Assembly (NCBI GenBank): GCA_963169915.1
Contig: CAUJEM010000095.1
Span: forward strand, 1 to 32,350
Direction of reading: 5' to 3'
DNA: 32,350 nt
Source: Myxococcota bacterium
GTDB lineage: Bacteria > Myxococcota_A > Polyangia > Polyangiales > Polyangiaceae
Shown here: positions 8,673 to 18,514 of the stretch, one piece after another
Numbering within the stretch: position 1 is the stretch's first letter
Layout: each line of letters opens with the position of its first letter
Notes under the pieces: model-generated
Database searches by the model: none
Seen by the model: the letters and a program-made list of their open reading frames with translations, nothing else
Told to the model about the DNA's origin: nothing
Program-made: the position numbers and the translations under genes

Positions 8673-9677
8673 ATGCGCTTCATCCCCGTCCTGTCTCTCC
8701 TGTTGGCTGCGGCCTTGCCTCTCTACGCCTGTGGTAACGATGACGACACCCAGGGCGGTGGGCCCGTGGGCGGCGGGTGCGAGCTCACCGACGCTAGCTG
8801 CTTCGGACCTCAAGGGCCCACGGGGCCGGGCGCCGCCTGCCTGGCGAAGACCGACAACTCCGGCAAGACGAAGTGGACCGGGCGCTTCTCGCAGATCACC
8901 ATCTCGTCCCCGCCCGCGCTGGCGACGCCCTACATCCAGAGCAACGTCATCGACAAGGGCATCTACCTGGATTTGCCCGCCTGCAACGCCCAGGGGCAGG
9001 GAACCTTCAGCTGGTTCTTCGAGCTGGACACGGAGGCCAAGCTCCTCAAGACGGGCGGAGGCCTCCCGGTCACGGACGTCACCAAGCCCGGCTGCTTCGT
9101 CTCCCTCCCGAACGCCGCCATCCCCACCGCGCCCGTCACGCTCGACGTGTCGCTGGACAACGGCACCTTCACGGCAGAGAAGTTCAGCATCGTCGTGCCC
9201 ATCTTCCTCGCGCCGGACAAGCTCGACACCCCAGTGCTCCTTCCCATCCACGGCGGGCAAGTCCAGGCCACCATCTCGAGCGACGGCAACTGCATCGGGA
9301 AGTACAACGCCGACGAGCTCGAGCCAGAATTCGACTGCGCCCCAGACACACCCAACGGCCAGCGCGCCTGGAAGGACGCCGGGGTCCTGCGCGGCTTCAT
9401 CACGGTGGACGAGGCGGACACCGTCTTCATCGAGGATCTCAAGACCTCGCTCTGCGCGCTGCTCGCGGGCGCAGGCAAGTGGAAGGGGGAAGACGGCCGC
9501 TGCGTCACGAGCGAGAACTGGCAGAAGGGGCTCCGCCCCGAGGGCAACTGGTGCGCGTCGGTCCCCGCGGACAGCGGTGAGCCCGGCTCCCCCGCGACCG
9601 CCGAGTGCAAGAACGCTTGGCGGCTCGAGGCCTCCTTCGCCGCGAGCGCCTTCCCCATCACGGGCGACTGCCCCTGA
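8673..9677 (+). CDS. Lipoprotein of unknown function
   Basis: A protein of 334 residues that I do not recognise. It begins with a lipoprotein signal, MRFIPVLSLLLAAALPLYAC, with the lipobox ending at C20, so it should be lipidated and anchored in the envelope. A short Gly-rich linker (GGGPVGGG) and a small collagen-like piece (GPQGPTGPG) follow. The rest looks like a soluble beta-rich domain with scattered cysteines (for example near DLPAC, KPGC, GNC and EFDC), consistent with disulfides outside the cytoplasm. ATG 8673 is supported by GGAGGT 6 bp upstream and by the signal peptide; the frame upstream of it adds only ten residues. It follows the radical SAM gene by 171 bp and probably has its own promoter, so a shared function is not shown. 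Confidence 0.85.
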   Translation: MRFIPVLSLLLAAALPLYACGNDDDTQGGGPVGGGCELTDASCFGPQGPTGPGAACLAKTDNSGKTKWTGRFSQITISSPPALATPYIQSNVIDKGIYLDLPACNAQGQGTFSWFFELDTEAKLLKTGGGLPVTDVTKPGCFVSLPNAAIPTAPVTLDVSLDNGTFTAEKFSIVVPIFLAPDKLDTPVLLPIHGGQVQATISSDGNCIGKYNADELEPEFDCAPDTPNGQRAWKDAGVLRGFITVDEADTVFIEDLKTSLCALLAGAGKWKGEDGRCVTSENWQKGLRPEGNWCASVPADSGEPGSPATAECKNAWRLEASFAASAFPITGDCP

Positions 9678-9722
9678 GCCCCCTCGCAGGACGGGCACGG
9701 AAAATTGGCTTCCTCGGCGGGA

Positions 9723-9743
9723 CGACGAGCATGATCCTCGTCG
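9723..9743 (+). terminator. Hairpin after lipoprotein gene
   Basis: CGACGAG (9723-9729) and CTCGTCG (9737-9743) make a perfect 7-bp stem with a 7-nt loop, 45 bp past the lipoprotein stop and 34 bp before the next start. It may terminate transcription or fold in the next leader; no T-run. Confidence 0.35.
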
Positions 9744-9777
9744 CCCTGGCCTCACCGCGAGGACGTGCCCTCCAGCG

Positions 9778-12700
9778 ATGCCCTCACTCACCTCCAGCCT
9801 CGTGAAGCATGGTGTCGCGTCGGCGCAGGACGTCGACGCGGCGCTGGCGCGTCAGATGTCGCACGGCGGCGACCTCATGACCTGCCTGCTGGAGATCGCG
9901 CCGGTCACGGAGGCGGCCCTGGCTCCTGCGCTGGCGGCCGCCAGCGGCCTGCGGCCCGCACCGCGCGGTCGCCTGCCTGCCGCCCCCGCGGGGCTGGGTC
10001 GCCTGCTCTCGGAAGATCTGATGACTCGCCACGTCATCTACCCCATGGCGGAGCGGGACGGGGTGCTGGTGTTGGCGGTGGCCGAGCGCCTCCCCAGCGA
10101 GGTGGAGGCGGATCTCGAGTTTCTCCTCGGCTTGGAGCTCGATCAGCGCGTCGCGCCCGTCGCGCGCCTGCGTGAGGCCATCGCGCGAGAGCACGGCTTG
10201 AAGCTCGAGCCACGGCTCGCGGCGCTCATCGAGCGGCTCGACGGCGACGCCCCCGCTGCCGAAAACTCGGCCGTCGAGGCGCCGCTCAGCTTGACCTTGG
10301 GCAACCTCCCCACGGCGCCAGCCCTGCCCGGCGTCGCCTTCCCGGGAGTGGACACGACGACGCCGGCTGCCGCGGAGCACACCGCGCCCGCGTTGCCGCC
10401 ACCGGCCGAGCCGGCTGCCTCGCCCGCGCCGCGCCCCGTGCCCGACGCCACCTCGCGCGCCCCCGCCGCACCAGCCACCCCCGCGTCGGCGCTCGAACCC
10501 CCCGCGAGCACCACGGAGGCGCTGACCGCCCCCGTCAGCCCAGAGAGCCTCCGGCAGTGGACGCGGCACGCGCGGCGCCGCCCGCCGCTCGGCTCCAAGC
10601 CACGCGGCCCCTACACGCCCGCCATGCTGGAGACCGACCTCTTGGCGTCCAAGGCGCCTAGTCAAGTGCTGCGCGCCGCCATGCGCTTCGCCTCGCAGTA
10701 CTTCGACTACACCGCGGTCTTCTCGGTCAACGCCGGGATCGCCGAGGGGCGTGATGCGCAGGGGCCGGGCGCCGACAAGACGCACGTCGCCGAGCTCGGG
10801 ATCCCGCTGGAGCTCCCCTCGCTCTTGTCACGCGCCCACGCCACTCGCAGCTACGTGCTCGAGCCTCTGGCGGGTGGGACGGAGCTCGACGCCCTGCTGC
10901 AAGCGGAGCTCCGTCGGCCCGGCGCTGCGACCGTGCTGGTCCTGCCCATCGTCGCTCGAGATCGAGTTCTGGTGCTCATCTACGGAGACGGCGGGCAGGA
11001 CGACGTCTCCCTCGAAGACGTCGGGGAGCTCATCGCGATGATGCCCAGCGTGGGCTCGGCGCTCGAGCGGATCGTCCACGAACGCAAGGCCGCAGGGGCC
11101 GTCCAGCGAGCGGCGCTACCCATCCCGAGCGGCAGCCTCAGCGCAGCGCGCCGGCGCCACCGGGAGCGGCTCCCCTCCACGGCCGAGCGCTCCCAAGCGC
11201 TGCTCGAGGCGCTCAGCCCGCGCCCTCCGGCCGTGCTCCGGCGCGAGCCCGCGTCCCTCCCAGCGCCCGTGGCGCCTCCTTCCTCCCTGCGCACCCACGC
11301 TCCCCCCAAGCCCAGCGCCGCCCCAGCGCCCCAAGCCCCCCAGCACGCTGCCAGCGAGGCGCCCACCGCCGGCGGCCCGCGCGAGCCGCTCCAGCGCTCG
11401 ACCCTGCGACCGCCGACGGCGGCAGCCTCGGACTCCCCGCTCGGCTCTGCGGGCGCCCCCTCGATGGCCTCCGCCAAGCGCTTCGACACGCTCCCGCCGG
11501 ACTCCTCCACGAGCGCGCGGCGGCAGGCGGCGGTGATGCCCGTCATCAGCCTGAGGCGCCGTGAGGGGCAGACCCCACCGCAGGGGACGCCACGCGTCGC
11601 CGACTCGGACCTACCGCCGCTCCCGCTGCTCCGTCGACCTGGCTCCCTCGAGCCCCCGGAGGCCTCCCTCGGCACGCCCCCCGAGGCTGCACCAACCCTC
11701 CCACGGCTGCCGTCCCAGTCGCCCGGCGCGCCACCCTCCACCCTGGTCGATGCCTCTCCGCGAGCACCCCGTTCAGCGCGCAAGACCCTCCAGCTCGTCT
11801 TGAGCGACGAGCCGGAGCTGGACGATGGACCGTCCATCGACGTCGATGAGGACGACGAAGCGCTGGACGCGTCGCTGCTCGAGGCGCTGCTCCAAGAGGA
11901 CTCCTCCCCGGACATCAGCGTCGGCGTCAGCCACCTGGACGAGGACCTGCTGGGAGACGAGCTCCCAGAGGTCCCCCTCGCCGCCGCCTCGCGCGCCGAG
12001 GCCTACCCCGCCATCCAGCCCGCGCGCCGCCACAGCTCCGCCGAGCTCGGCCTACCGAGCGTGATCATCGAGCGGGAGCCCGAGCTCGCGCGCCTGGTGC
12101 GAGAGCTCACCGAGGGCGAGCCGCGGGCGCTCGAGCAGCTCGCTCGCTTGGGGAGCCGAGCCGCAGGAGCGCTCATCGCGCAGTTCCCCGGGCCGCTCTC
12201 CCCTGGGGTGAGCCTCACCTCGCTCGCCGACACGGCCTCGGTCGCCGACGCCGGCCCCGTCCTCGCCGCGCTACTGCGGCTGGGGGACGCCGCCACGCCG
12301 TTCGTCCTCGCGCGCACCGCGGACGGCGCGCCCGAGGTCCGCGCTTGGGCCAGTCGGCTGCTCGGGGAGCTCGGCACGCCCGAGGCTGCTCCCGCGCTCG
12401 TCCAGCGCTTCACGGACTCCGAGGCGTTGGTCCGGCGTGCGGCCTTCACCGCAGCTCGGCGCCTCTACGCGCTGGAAGAGCCGCGCGCCGCGCTACGTCA
12501 CCTGCTCTACTCCAAGCTGAACGACCCACGGCAGCCGCTGCCCCAGCGGCTCGGCGCCATCGAAGCCCTCACCCAGCTCCGCGACGGCCGCGCCGTCCCG
12601 CAGCTCTTCCCGCTGCTCTCTGACACCACGGAGCTGCTCGTCCGCTCGGCGCACTGGGCACTCGTCGCGCTCACCGGCGTCGACCATGGCAGGAGCAGCT

Positions 12701-12942
12701 CCGACTGGACGGCGTGGTGGGACCAGCACGGCGACCGTGACCGCGTCGAGTGGCTCATCGACGCCCTGCTCCAAGAAGACTCCGAGCTTCGACGCAAGGC
12801 AGCAGAGGCGCTGACTGTCGCGACCCAGCGGAAATATCCACCGCTGGAGCGCGCCTCACGCGAGACGCTCGAGGCCCTGCACGCGCAAGAGCTCCTCTGG
12901 TGGCAGACCACGGGGCGTCAGCCCAAAGCTCCATCGTGCTGA
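9778..12942 (+). CDS. Large MshEN-like / GAF-like / HEAT-repeat protein
   Basis: A protein of 1054 residues with no signal peptide or membrane segment, so probably cytoplasmic. Seen in order: an N-terminal region (about 1-140) laid out like the MshEN domain of type II secretion and type IV pilus ATPases, although the c-di-GMP-binding RLGxxL motif is not preserved; an Ala/Pro-rich linker (about 150-275); a GAF-like domain (about 283-438; FDYTAVFSVNAGIAEGRDAQ, then VLVLPIVARDRVLVLIYGDG); a long Pro/Ser/Ala linker (about 440-670); an acidic patch (about 677-735; IDVDEDDEALDASLLEALLQ); and HEAT-like repeats (about 765-1050) with repeated PALVQRF, AVPQLFPLL-type helices. There is no ATPase core. 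It is likely a scaffold or signalling protein of gliding, pili or polarity, but this is inference. The ATG at 9778 lacks a well-placed Shine-Dalgarno. Confidence 0.8.
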   Translation: MPSLTSSLVKHGVASAQDVDAALARQMSHGGDLMTCLLEIAPVTEAALAPALAAASGLRPAPRGRLPAAPAGLGRLLSEDLMTRHVIYPMAERDGVLVLAVAERLPSEVEADLEFLLGLELDQRVAPVARLREAIAREHGLKLEPRLAALIERLDGDAPAAENSAVEAPLSLTLGNLPTAPALPGVAFPGVDTTTPAAAEHTAPALPPPAEPAASPAPRPVPDATSRAPAAPATPASALEPPASTTEALTAPVSPESLRQWTRHARRRPPLGSKPRGPYTPAMLETDLLASKAPSQVLRAAMRFASQYFDYTAVFSVNAGIAEGRDAQGPGADKTHVAELGIPLELPSLLSRAHATRSYVLEPLAGGTELDALLQAELRRPGAATVLVLPIVARDRVLVLIYGDGGQDDVSLEDVGELIAMMPSVGSALERIVHERKAAGAVQRAALPIPSGSLSAARRRHRERLPSTAERSQALLEALSPRPPAVLRREPASLPAPVAPPSSLRTHAPPKPSAAPAPQAPQHAASEAPTAGGPREPLQRSTLRPPTAAASDSPLGSAGAPSMASAKRFDTLPPDSSTSARRQAAVMPVISLRRREGQTPPQGTPRVADSDLPPLPLLRRPGSLEPPEASLGTPPEAAPTLPRLPSQSPGAPPSTLVDASPRAPRSARKTLQLVLSDEPELDDGPSIDVDEDDEALDASLLEALLQEDSSPDISVGVSHLDEDLLGDELPEVPLAAASRAEAYPAIQPARRHSSAELGLPSVIIEREPELARLVRELTEGEPRALEQLARLGSRAAGALIAQFPGPLSPGVSLTSLADTASVADAGPVLAALLRLGDAATPFVLARTADGAPEVRAWASRLLGELGTPEAAPALVQRFTDSEALVRRAAFTAARRLYALEEPRAALRHLLYSKLNDPRQPLPQRLGAIEALTQLRDGRAVPQLFPLLSDTTELLVRSAHWALVALTGVDHGRSSSDWTAWWDQHGDRDRVEWLIDALLQEDSELRRKAAEALTVATQRKYPPLERASRETLEALHAQELLWWQTTGRQPKAPSC

Positions 12943-13032
12943 GCGGCGCCCACCGCGGACGGCGACTTCATTGAGCTTGAGCCGCCCGACCATCCTCCGG
13001 TAGCCTCGTGCTTCTTTGCGAGGAGAGGGTCC

Positions 13033-13920
13033 ATGGAATCGAACGCGTTGACGGCCATCATGCTCCCCTTGGCGCTGGGCATCATCATGCTCGGCCTGGG
13101 GCTGAGCCTGACCCCGGCAGATTTCAAGCGCGTCGTGGTCTACCCCAAGGCGGTGTTCGTCGGGCTCTTCTGCCAGATGGTGCTGCTGCCCGTCGCTTGC
13201 TACTTCATCGCGAAGGCCTTCGGCCTCGCCCCGGCGCTCGCGGTGGGCTTGATGCTGCTGTCGGCGTCCCCAGGAGGCGCTACCGCCAACCTGTTCAGCC
13301 ACCTCGCGAAGGGCGACGTGGCCTTGAACATCACGCTCACCGCCGTCAACAGCATCCTCTCGCTCCTGACGCTGCCGTTCATCGTCAACCTCGCGCTGCG
13401 CGCCTTCATGGACGACGACAAGACCATCCCGCTCCAGTTCTCCAAGGTCATCCAGGTCTTCGCCATCGTGCTCGTCCCGGTCGCCCTTGGGATGGCCATC
13501 CGACACAAGAACCTCGGCCTCGCGACGCGCCTCGACAAGCCGGTCCGCATCTTGTCCGCCGTGTTCCTGGTGCTCGTCATCGTGAGCGCCGTGCTGAAGG
13601 AGCGCGCCAACATGCTCGGCTTCTTCCAGCAGGTGGGCCTCGCTGCCCTCGCCTTCAACGTGGTGAGCATGGCCGTGGGCTATTTCGTCCCGCTCTTGGT
13701 TCGCCTGCCCACGCGTCAAGCGGTGGCCATCGGCATGGAGATCGGGATCCACAACGGGACGCTCGCCATCGCCATCGCGAGCAGCCCCACCTTGCTGAAC
13801 AACTCCACCATGGCCATCCCGCCGGCCATCTACAGCCTCATCATGTTCTTCACGGCCGCGGGCTTCGGCATGCTCGTCTCCAAGCGCGCCGCCAAAGACG
13901 AGGCGGCGACGCCCGCCTGA
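13033..13920 (+). CDS. Bile acid:sodium symporter (BASS/SBF) family transporter
   Basis: A 295-residue integral membrane protein with nine or ten hydrophobic segments, matching the size of bacterial BASS proteins. The family moves organic anions with sodium across the inner membrane. Seen: LSASPGGATANLFSHLAKGD, the conserved crossing helix and sodium-site region, and AIGMEIGIHNGTLAIAIA, the second crossing region with its conserved Glu. The ATG at 13033 has AGGAG (13021-13025) 7 bp upstream. The native substrate of such proteins in bacteria is seldom bile acid; pantoate, keto acids or other anions are possible. It stands alone, 90 bp after the HEAT protein gene and convergent with the small ORF that follows. 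Confidence 0.92.
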   Translation: MESNALTAIMLPLALGIIMLGLGLSLTPADFKRVVVYPKAVFVGLFCQMVLLPVACYFIAKAFGLAPALAVGLMLLSASPGGATANLFSHLAKGDVALNITLTAVNSILSLLTLPFIVNLALRAFMDDDKTIPLQFSKVIQVFAIVLVPVALGMAIRHKNLGLATRLDKPVRILSAVFLVLVIVSAVLKERANMLGFFQQVGLAALAFNVVSMAVGYFVPLLVRLPTRQAVAIGMEIGIHNGTLAIAIASSPTLLNNSTMAIPPAIYSLIMFFTAAGFGMLVSKRAAKDEAATPA

Positions 13921-13945
13921 CACGGCGGAGCGACCCAGGCGCCGC

Positions 13946-14152
13946 TCAGTAAAACCAGACGCCGAGCACGACCAGCAGCGCCAGGACCACGACGGAGACC
14001 AAGGCCGCGAGCTCCCAAGGCCCCTCCCTGGCGTCCGTGAGGCGCAGCTCGATGGACGTCAGGGCACGCGTGCCGCGCTTACCACGTCCGCCGAGGGCCA
14101 GGTTGGCGGCGCGCAGCGCTGCGTCGACTTGCTCTGGCTCCTTGGCGCCCAC
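13946..14152 (-). CDS. Small C-terminally anchored membrane protein (hypothetical)
   Basis: A 68-residue frame starting at GTG 14152. The N-terminal half is polar and basic (GGRGKRGTRALTSIELRLTD), and the last 21 residues form one strong hydrophobic helix (LAALVSVVVLALLVVLGVWF), so the product would be a tail-anchored protein. It starts 42 bp after the kinase stop and is in the same frame as the kinase, with no stop between, so it may be co-expressed. No clear Shine-Dalgarno is visible. The TM segment makes it more credible than most short frames here, but it is not recognised. Confidence 0.5.
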   Translation of the reverse strand: MGAKEPEQVDAALRAANLALGGRGKRGTRALTSIELRLTDAREGPWELAALVSVVVLALLVVLGVWFY

Positions 14153-14194
14153 GGCCGAAGCCTTCCACGCCGAGCCCAGAGCGTAAAGCCGGGC

Positions 14195-16009
14195 TCAGCC
14201 CGGGCAGACGGTCTTCAAGGTGGCCATCGCACCCGCGCCCGCACCGATGGAATTTGCAGAACTTGCCGCTGATTTTGCGGCGTTGCAGTCACCGTTGAAG
14301 CCGCGGGCGCGCACCGCGGCCGTGGCGGCGATGGCGATCCGTGATTTTGCCGTCGCGAGCGCTCCCGCGCTGCCGCCCGTGGACTGGCACTGGCGATAGC
14401 TCGCCACGGCGCCCTCGATGTTGCCGCTCCCCGCCTGAGCGCCAGCGACGCTGCACGCTGCGTCTCCTTGCGGCCCGGTGGGGGGCGGGGTGGTCGTCGC
14501 GGGCGGCGCCGTGGTCGTGGGCTTGGTCGTGGTGGTCGGCCGCGTCGTCGCCGTTGGCTTGGTGGTCACCACCGTGGCGGGTGTCGTCCCGGCTGGGAGC
14601 GGCGCGCTCGCCCCCGGCGGCTCGAGCTCGGCTCCGACGGGGGCGATGGTGGTGGGCACCATCGCACGGTCCGAGGAGCCGAGCGCACCGCTGGGGTCCG
14701 GATCCGCGTGACCGCTGCGCCCCCAGCCGTCACCGAAATACGCGACCGCCGCGGTCCCCACCGTGACGAGGCCCAAGACGGACACCAGCACCCAGGGCCA
14801 CGGGCTGCGGGCCTTCTGAGCCGGGGGGAGGTAGCGCGGCGCCGCGAGCGCCGCTGGCAGCGGCTGCGGCGGGTGCTGGGGCGTGTAGGCCGCGGCGTAG
14901 GCGGGTGGCTGCCAAGCTCCCCCTGGGGGCGTCAACGGCAGGGCGGCGACGTCCGTTCGCGGCTCCCCGAAGCGCACCTCCGGCCCCACCGCGGGCACCC
15001 CCATCGGCGGCGTCTCACGGACCTTCACGACGCTCATGGGGTAAGCTGCCTGGTCGTCCAGGGTGCGGAGGCTGTTGGCGACCGCCGCAAATTCCTTGAA
15101 GAAGGCCCCCGCTGACGCCGGGCGATCGTCACGGCGCTTGGCGAGGGCGCGCAGCACGCAGGCCTGCAGCTCCCGGGGGGTCTGCTGCATCGTGGAGGGC
15201 GCGAGCTTCACGTGCGCGTTGGCCCACTCCCAGGGCGAGTCCGCCTGGAACGGGAGCCGACCCTCGAGCATCTCGTACACGATGACGCCGAGCGAGTACA
15301 CGTCACTCCGACGATCGAGCGGCTCTCCCGTGAGCTGCTCCGGGCTCATGTACGGAGGCGTCCCGAGCACGATGCCCTGCTCGGTCAGCTTGGTGCCGGG
15401 CGCGCCGAGCCGCCCGCGCTCACGCGTGGCGATGCCGAAATCCAGCAGCTTGACGACGTCCGCCACCTCGCCGCGGTACGTGAGGATGATGTTGTCCGGC
15501 TTGAGATCGCGGTGGATGATGCCCTTCTCGTGCGCCTCATCGAGCGCCCCGGCGATCTGCTGGAGGATGTGCAAGACCCGACCGACGGGCATCGGCCCCT
15601 CGTCGATGGTCGCGGTCAGGGAGGGCCCCCGCACGAACTCCATGGCGACGTAGAGCGTGCCGTCCGCCATCTCCCCAAAGTCGTAGAAGCGAATGGTGTT
15701 GGGGTGCTCGAGCTGGCTGACGGTGCTGCACTCTCGCAGGAAGCGCTCCTTGAGCAGCCGGTCCCCCGTCAGCTCCGGGTGCAGGGTCTTGATGGCGACC
15801 GCCCGGCTCCCGTCGCCCATGCGCTGCTCTGCCTCGTACACGACCCCCATGCCGCCCTCACCGACGACCCTCCGGATGAGGTAACGCCCGCCGATGGTCC
15901 TCCCGACGAGCGCCCCCCCCGGCTCCGCCGCCGACGCCAGCAGCGCGCCGCACGAAGCGCAGAACTTCGAGCCTTCGGCGTTTGGCTGACTACAGGCGGG
16001 ACAATCCAT
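14195..16009 (-). CDS. Membrane Ser/Thr protein kinase with N-terminal zinc ribbon
   Basis: A protein of 604 residues. An N-terminal zinc ribbon has CPAC and CASC (C3, C6, C17, C20). The Hanks-type kinase domain runs from about 43 to 310: Gly-loop GEGGMGVVY, catalytic Lys K74 in VAIK, HRDLKPDN with D168, DFG at 190-192, and GTPPYMSPEQ in the activation segment. All catalytic residues are present, so it should be active. A Pro-rich juxtamembrane part leads to one TM helix (about 404-425), a Thr/Pro-rich linker (471-511) and an extracytoplasmic tail of about 90 residues with four cysteines. It probably relays an envelope signal into phosphorylation of cytoplasmic targets, as in the large kinase families of myxobacteria. 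Ligand and targets are unknown. The ATG at 16009 opens directly on the zinc ribbon. Confidence 0.93.
   Translation of the reverse strand: MDCPACSQPNAEGSKFCASCGALLASAAEPGGALVGRTIGGRYLIRRVVGEGGMGVVYEAEQRMGDGSRAVAIKTLHPELTGDRLLKERFLRECSTVSQLEHPNTIRFYDFGEMADGTLYVAMEFVRGPSLTATIDEGPMPVGRVLHILQQIAGALDEAHEKGIIHRDLKPDNIILTYRGEVADVVKLLDFGIATRERGRLGAPGTKLTEQGIVLGTPPYMSPEQLTGEPLDRRSDVYSLGVIVYEMLEGRLPFQADSPWEWANAHVKLAPSTMQQTPRELQACVLRALAKRRDDRPASAGAFFKEFAAVANSLRTLDDQAAYPMSVVKVRETPPMGVPAVGPEVRFGEPRTDVAALPLTPPGGAWQPPAYAAAYTPQHPPQPLPAALAAPRYLPPAQKARSPWPWVLVSVLGLVTVGTAAVAYFGDGWGRSGHADPDPSGALGSSDRAMVPTTIAPVGAELEPPGASAPLPAGTTPATVVTTKPTATTRPTTTTKPTTTAPPATTTPPPTGPQGDAACSVAGAQAGSGNIEGAVASYRQCQSTGGSAGALATAKSRIAIAATAAVRARGFNGDCNAAKSAASSANSIGAGAGAMATLKTVCPG
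14477..14599 (-). repeat. Thr/Pro/Lys-rich low-complexity linker in kinase
   Basis: The bases encode residues 471-511 of the kinase, dominated by Thr and Pro, with short imperfect units such as TTKPTATTRP and TTTKPTTTAP. It is an extracytoplasmic spacer between the TM helix and the C-terminal domain; such segments are prone to length variation. Confidence 0.7.
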
Positions 16010-16138
16010 GGAGCTGACTAGGACATCGACGCGCGGCGAGCGCCACCGATCTCATGGAGGCCGCTCCGCCCAGCTTCGTTCAATTTGAGCCAATAACCTT
16101 GGCGTCCACTCCGTAGCGCTCCAGCCAGGGTCGGCACC

Positions 16139-16159
16139 GGAGCCCTCTCGGGGGGCTCC
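16139..16159 (-). terminator. Hairpin directly after AgmX-like lipoprotein gene
   Basis: On the minus strand GGAGCCC, a 7-nt loop and GGGCTCC form a perfect GC-rich stem beginning 2 bases after the stop codon at 16162. No T-run follows, so termination is likely but not certain. The rest of the 152-bp gap presumably holds the kinase promoter; I see no clear match. Confidence 0.45.
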
Positions 16160-16161
16160 GC

Positions 16162-16647
16162 CTACTTCTTCGGGGCGAGGTTCACTTCCCAGTCCTTCGT
16201 CACCTCGGGGCCGACGAAGGGCGGGACGATGACGGCGTTGAGCGCCCGCAGCACGCACTTGCCAAGCGCCGTGTCCGCGAAGGGCGGCGCGATCGTCCCC
16301 TCCTTGACGTGGCCATCGTTGCCAAACACCAGGGTGACCTTGGCGACGCCCGTGGGGCCCGGCTCCGTCACGACGCTGGGGCAGGTCTCCGCGGAGCGGC
16401 TCGCTTGCTTGAGCTGGAGCTCCGCCTGCTGCGCGTCGAACTGCTTCTTCTTCTCCGCGTCCGTCTCCTCTTCCTCGACGGGGACGCTCTGCTCGGCCCG
16501 GCGACGCTCATCCTCTTCGGCGAGCGCCTCCTGCTCAGCCAAGAGCTGATCGGGAGTCTTGACCGGCTCCGGCTCCATGGAGGGACCACAAGCAGCGACC
16601 AAGAGGGTGAGGGCCAGGGATGGGACTAACGCGAAGGGGAGACGCAT
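16162..16647 (-). CDS. Lipoprotein with AgmX/TonB-like C-terminal domain
   Basis: A protein of 161 residues. The signal MRLPFALVPSLALTLLVAAC has a lipobox ending at C20. A highly charged, probably helical middle (about 30-85, Glu/Lys/Gln-rich, with AEKKKQFDAQQAELQLKQ) is followed by a compact domain, TGVAKVTLVFGNDGHVKEG then ALGKCVLRALNAVIVPPFVG. This pattern (a strand with G-x-V, then a conserved Cys and PF) matches the AgmX/PglI C-terminal domain found in myxobacterial gliding and TonB-related proteins. Two cysteines (CPS and GKC) could form a disulfide. The likely place is the inner face of an envelope membrane, in a motility or transport complex, but no such partner lies next to it. Confidence 0.8.
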   Translation of the reverse strand: MRLPFALVPSLALTLLVAACGPSMEPEPVKTPDQLLAEQEALAEEDERRRAEQSVPVEEEETDAEKKKQFDAQQAELQLKQASRSAETCPSVVTEPGPTGVAKVTLVFGNDGHVKEGTIAPPFADTALGKCVLRALNAVIVPPFVGPEVTKDWEVNLAPKK

Positions 16648-17049
16648 GGTGGCCGGCCCAGTCTAAGGCCAGCTTGCCCCGCTGGCCAAGAGCGCCCACG
16701 CTCGGCCCCTGCCCGATGAGGCGCGGCCCCCGCCCGATGCTGCGCGCCCGCGCCCGGCGAGCGCCGCCACCGTCAGGTCGGCCAGCGGCCCGTCCGCGGC
16801 CATCGCCTGCGAGCTCCGAGCGGCTGTCGCCACCCCCCGCTGGCCGCGCCGCGGCCGGCCCCGGGGTGCTCGCCCCTCCACGGAGCGCTGTCTCGCCGGG
16901 GCGTCGCCGGGGGGCCTCGCTCCGCGCCGCGTCGGGCTGCGTGGGGCCCCGCCGCGCGGCAGCGACGCCGCCTGCGCGCGGCCTCCCGCTCCGGAGCCCC
17001 CGCAGGCCTGCCCGCGCGGTGGGCGCGCGGGCGCGCACCCCACGCCCGG
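16648..17049. other. Gene-free GC-rich region
   Basis: About 400 bp without a convincing gene. The open frames here encode Arg/Ala/Gly-rich low-complexity sequence with no family resemblance, as expected for chance frames in very GC-rich DNA. It contains a short direct repeat, GCCCGATGNNGCGCG at 16711-16725 and 16732-16746 (period 21). The right end lies just past the response regulator stop, and the left end should hold the promoter of the AgmX-like lipoprotein; no clear promoter is visible. Confidence 0.6.
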
Positions 17050-18414
<1,365 letters not shown>

Positions 18415-18514
18415 TGTGCAAAACTTGCTACCCTAGCTCCTGAGCAACCGCAAAAAGTACGCTCCGCTCACCCTGCTCCTTCCGTAGACCGCTGAATCTG
18501 CTAGGGATTTCACC

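Noticed and set aside
9694..9710. GGCACGGAAAATTGGC, resembling a sigma-54 promoter
   Set aside because: The spacing between the two halves is too long and the -12 GC is not at the right position; sigma-54 spacing is strict.
8659..9777. The frame of the MshEN-like gene stays open for 373 codons upstream of its start
   Set aside because: This stretch overlaps the lipoprotein gene in another frame and encodes Ser/Arg/Pro-rich low-complexity sequence; the lipoprotein frame has a signal peptide and Shine-Dalgarno.
16535..17038. A 167-codon minus-strand frame in the gene-free region
   Set aside because: Arg/Gly/Ala-rich, overlaps the start of the AgmX-like lipoprotein gene, no domain or Shine-Dalgarno.
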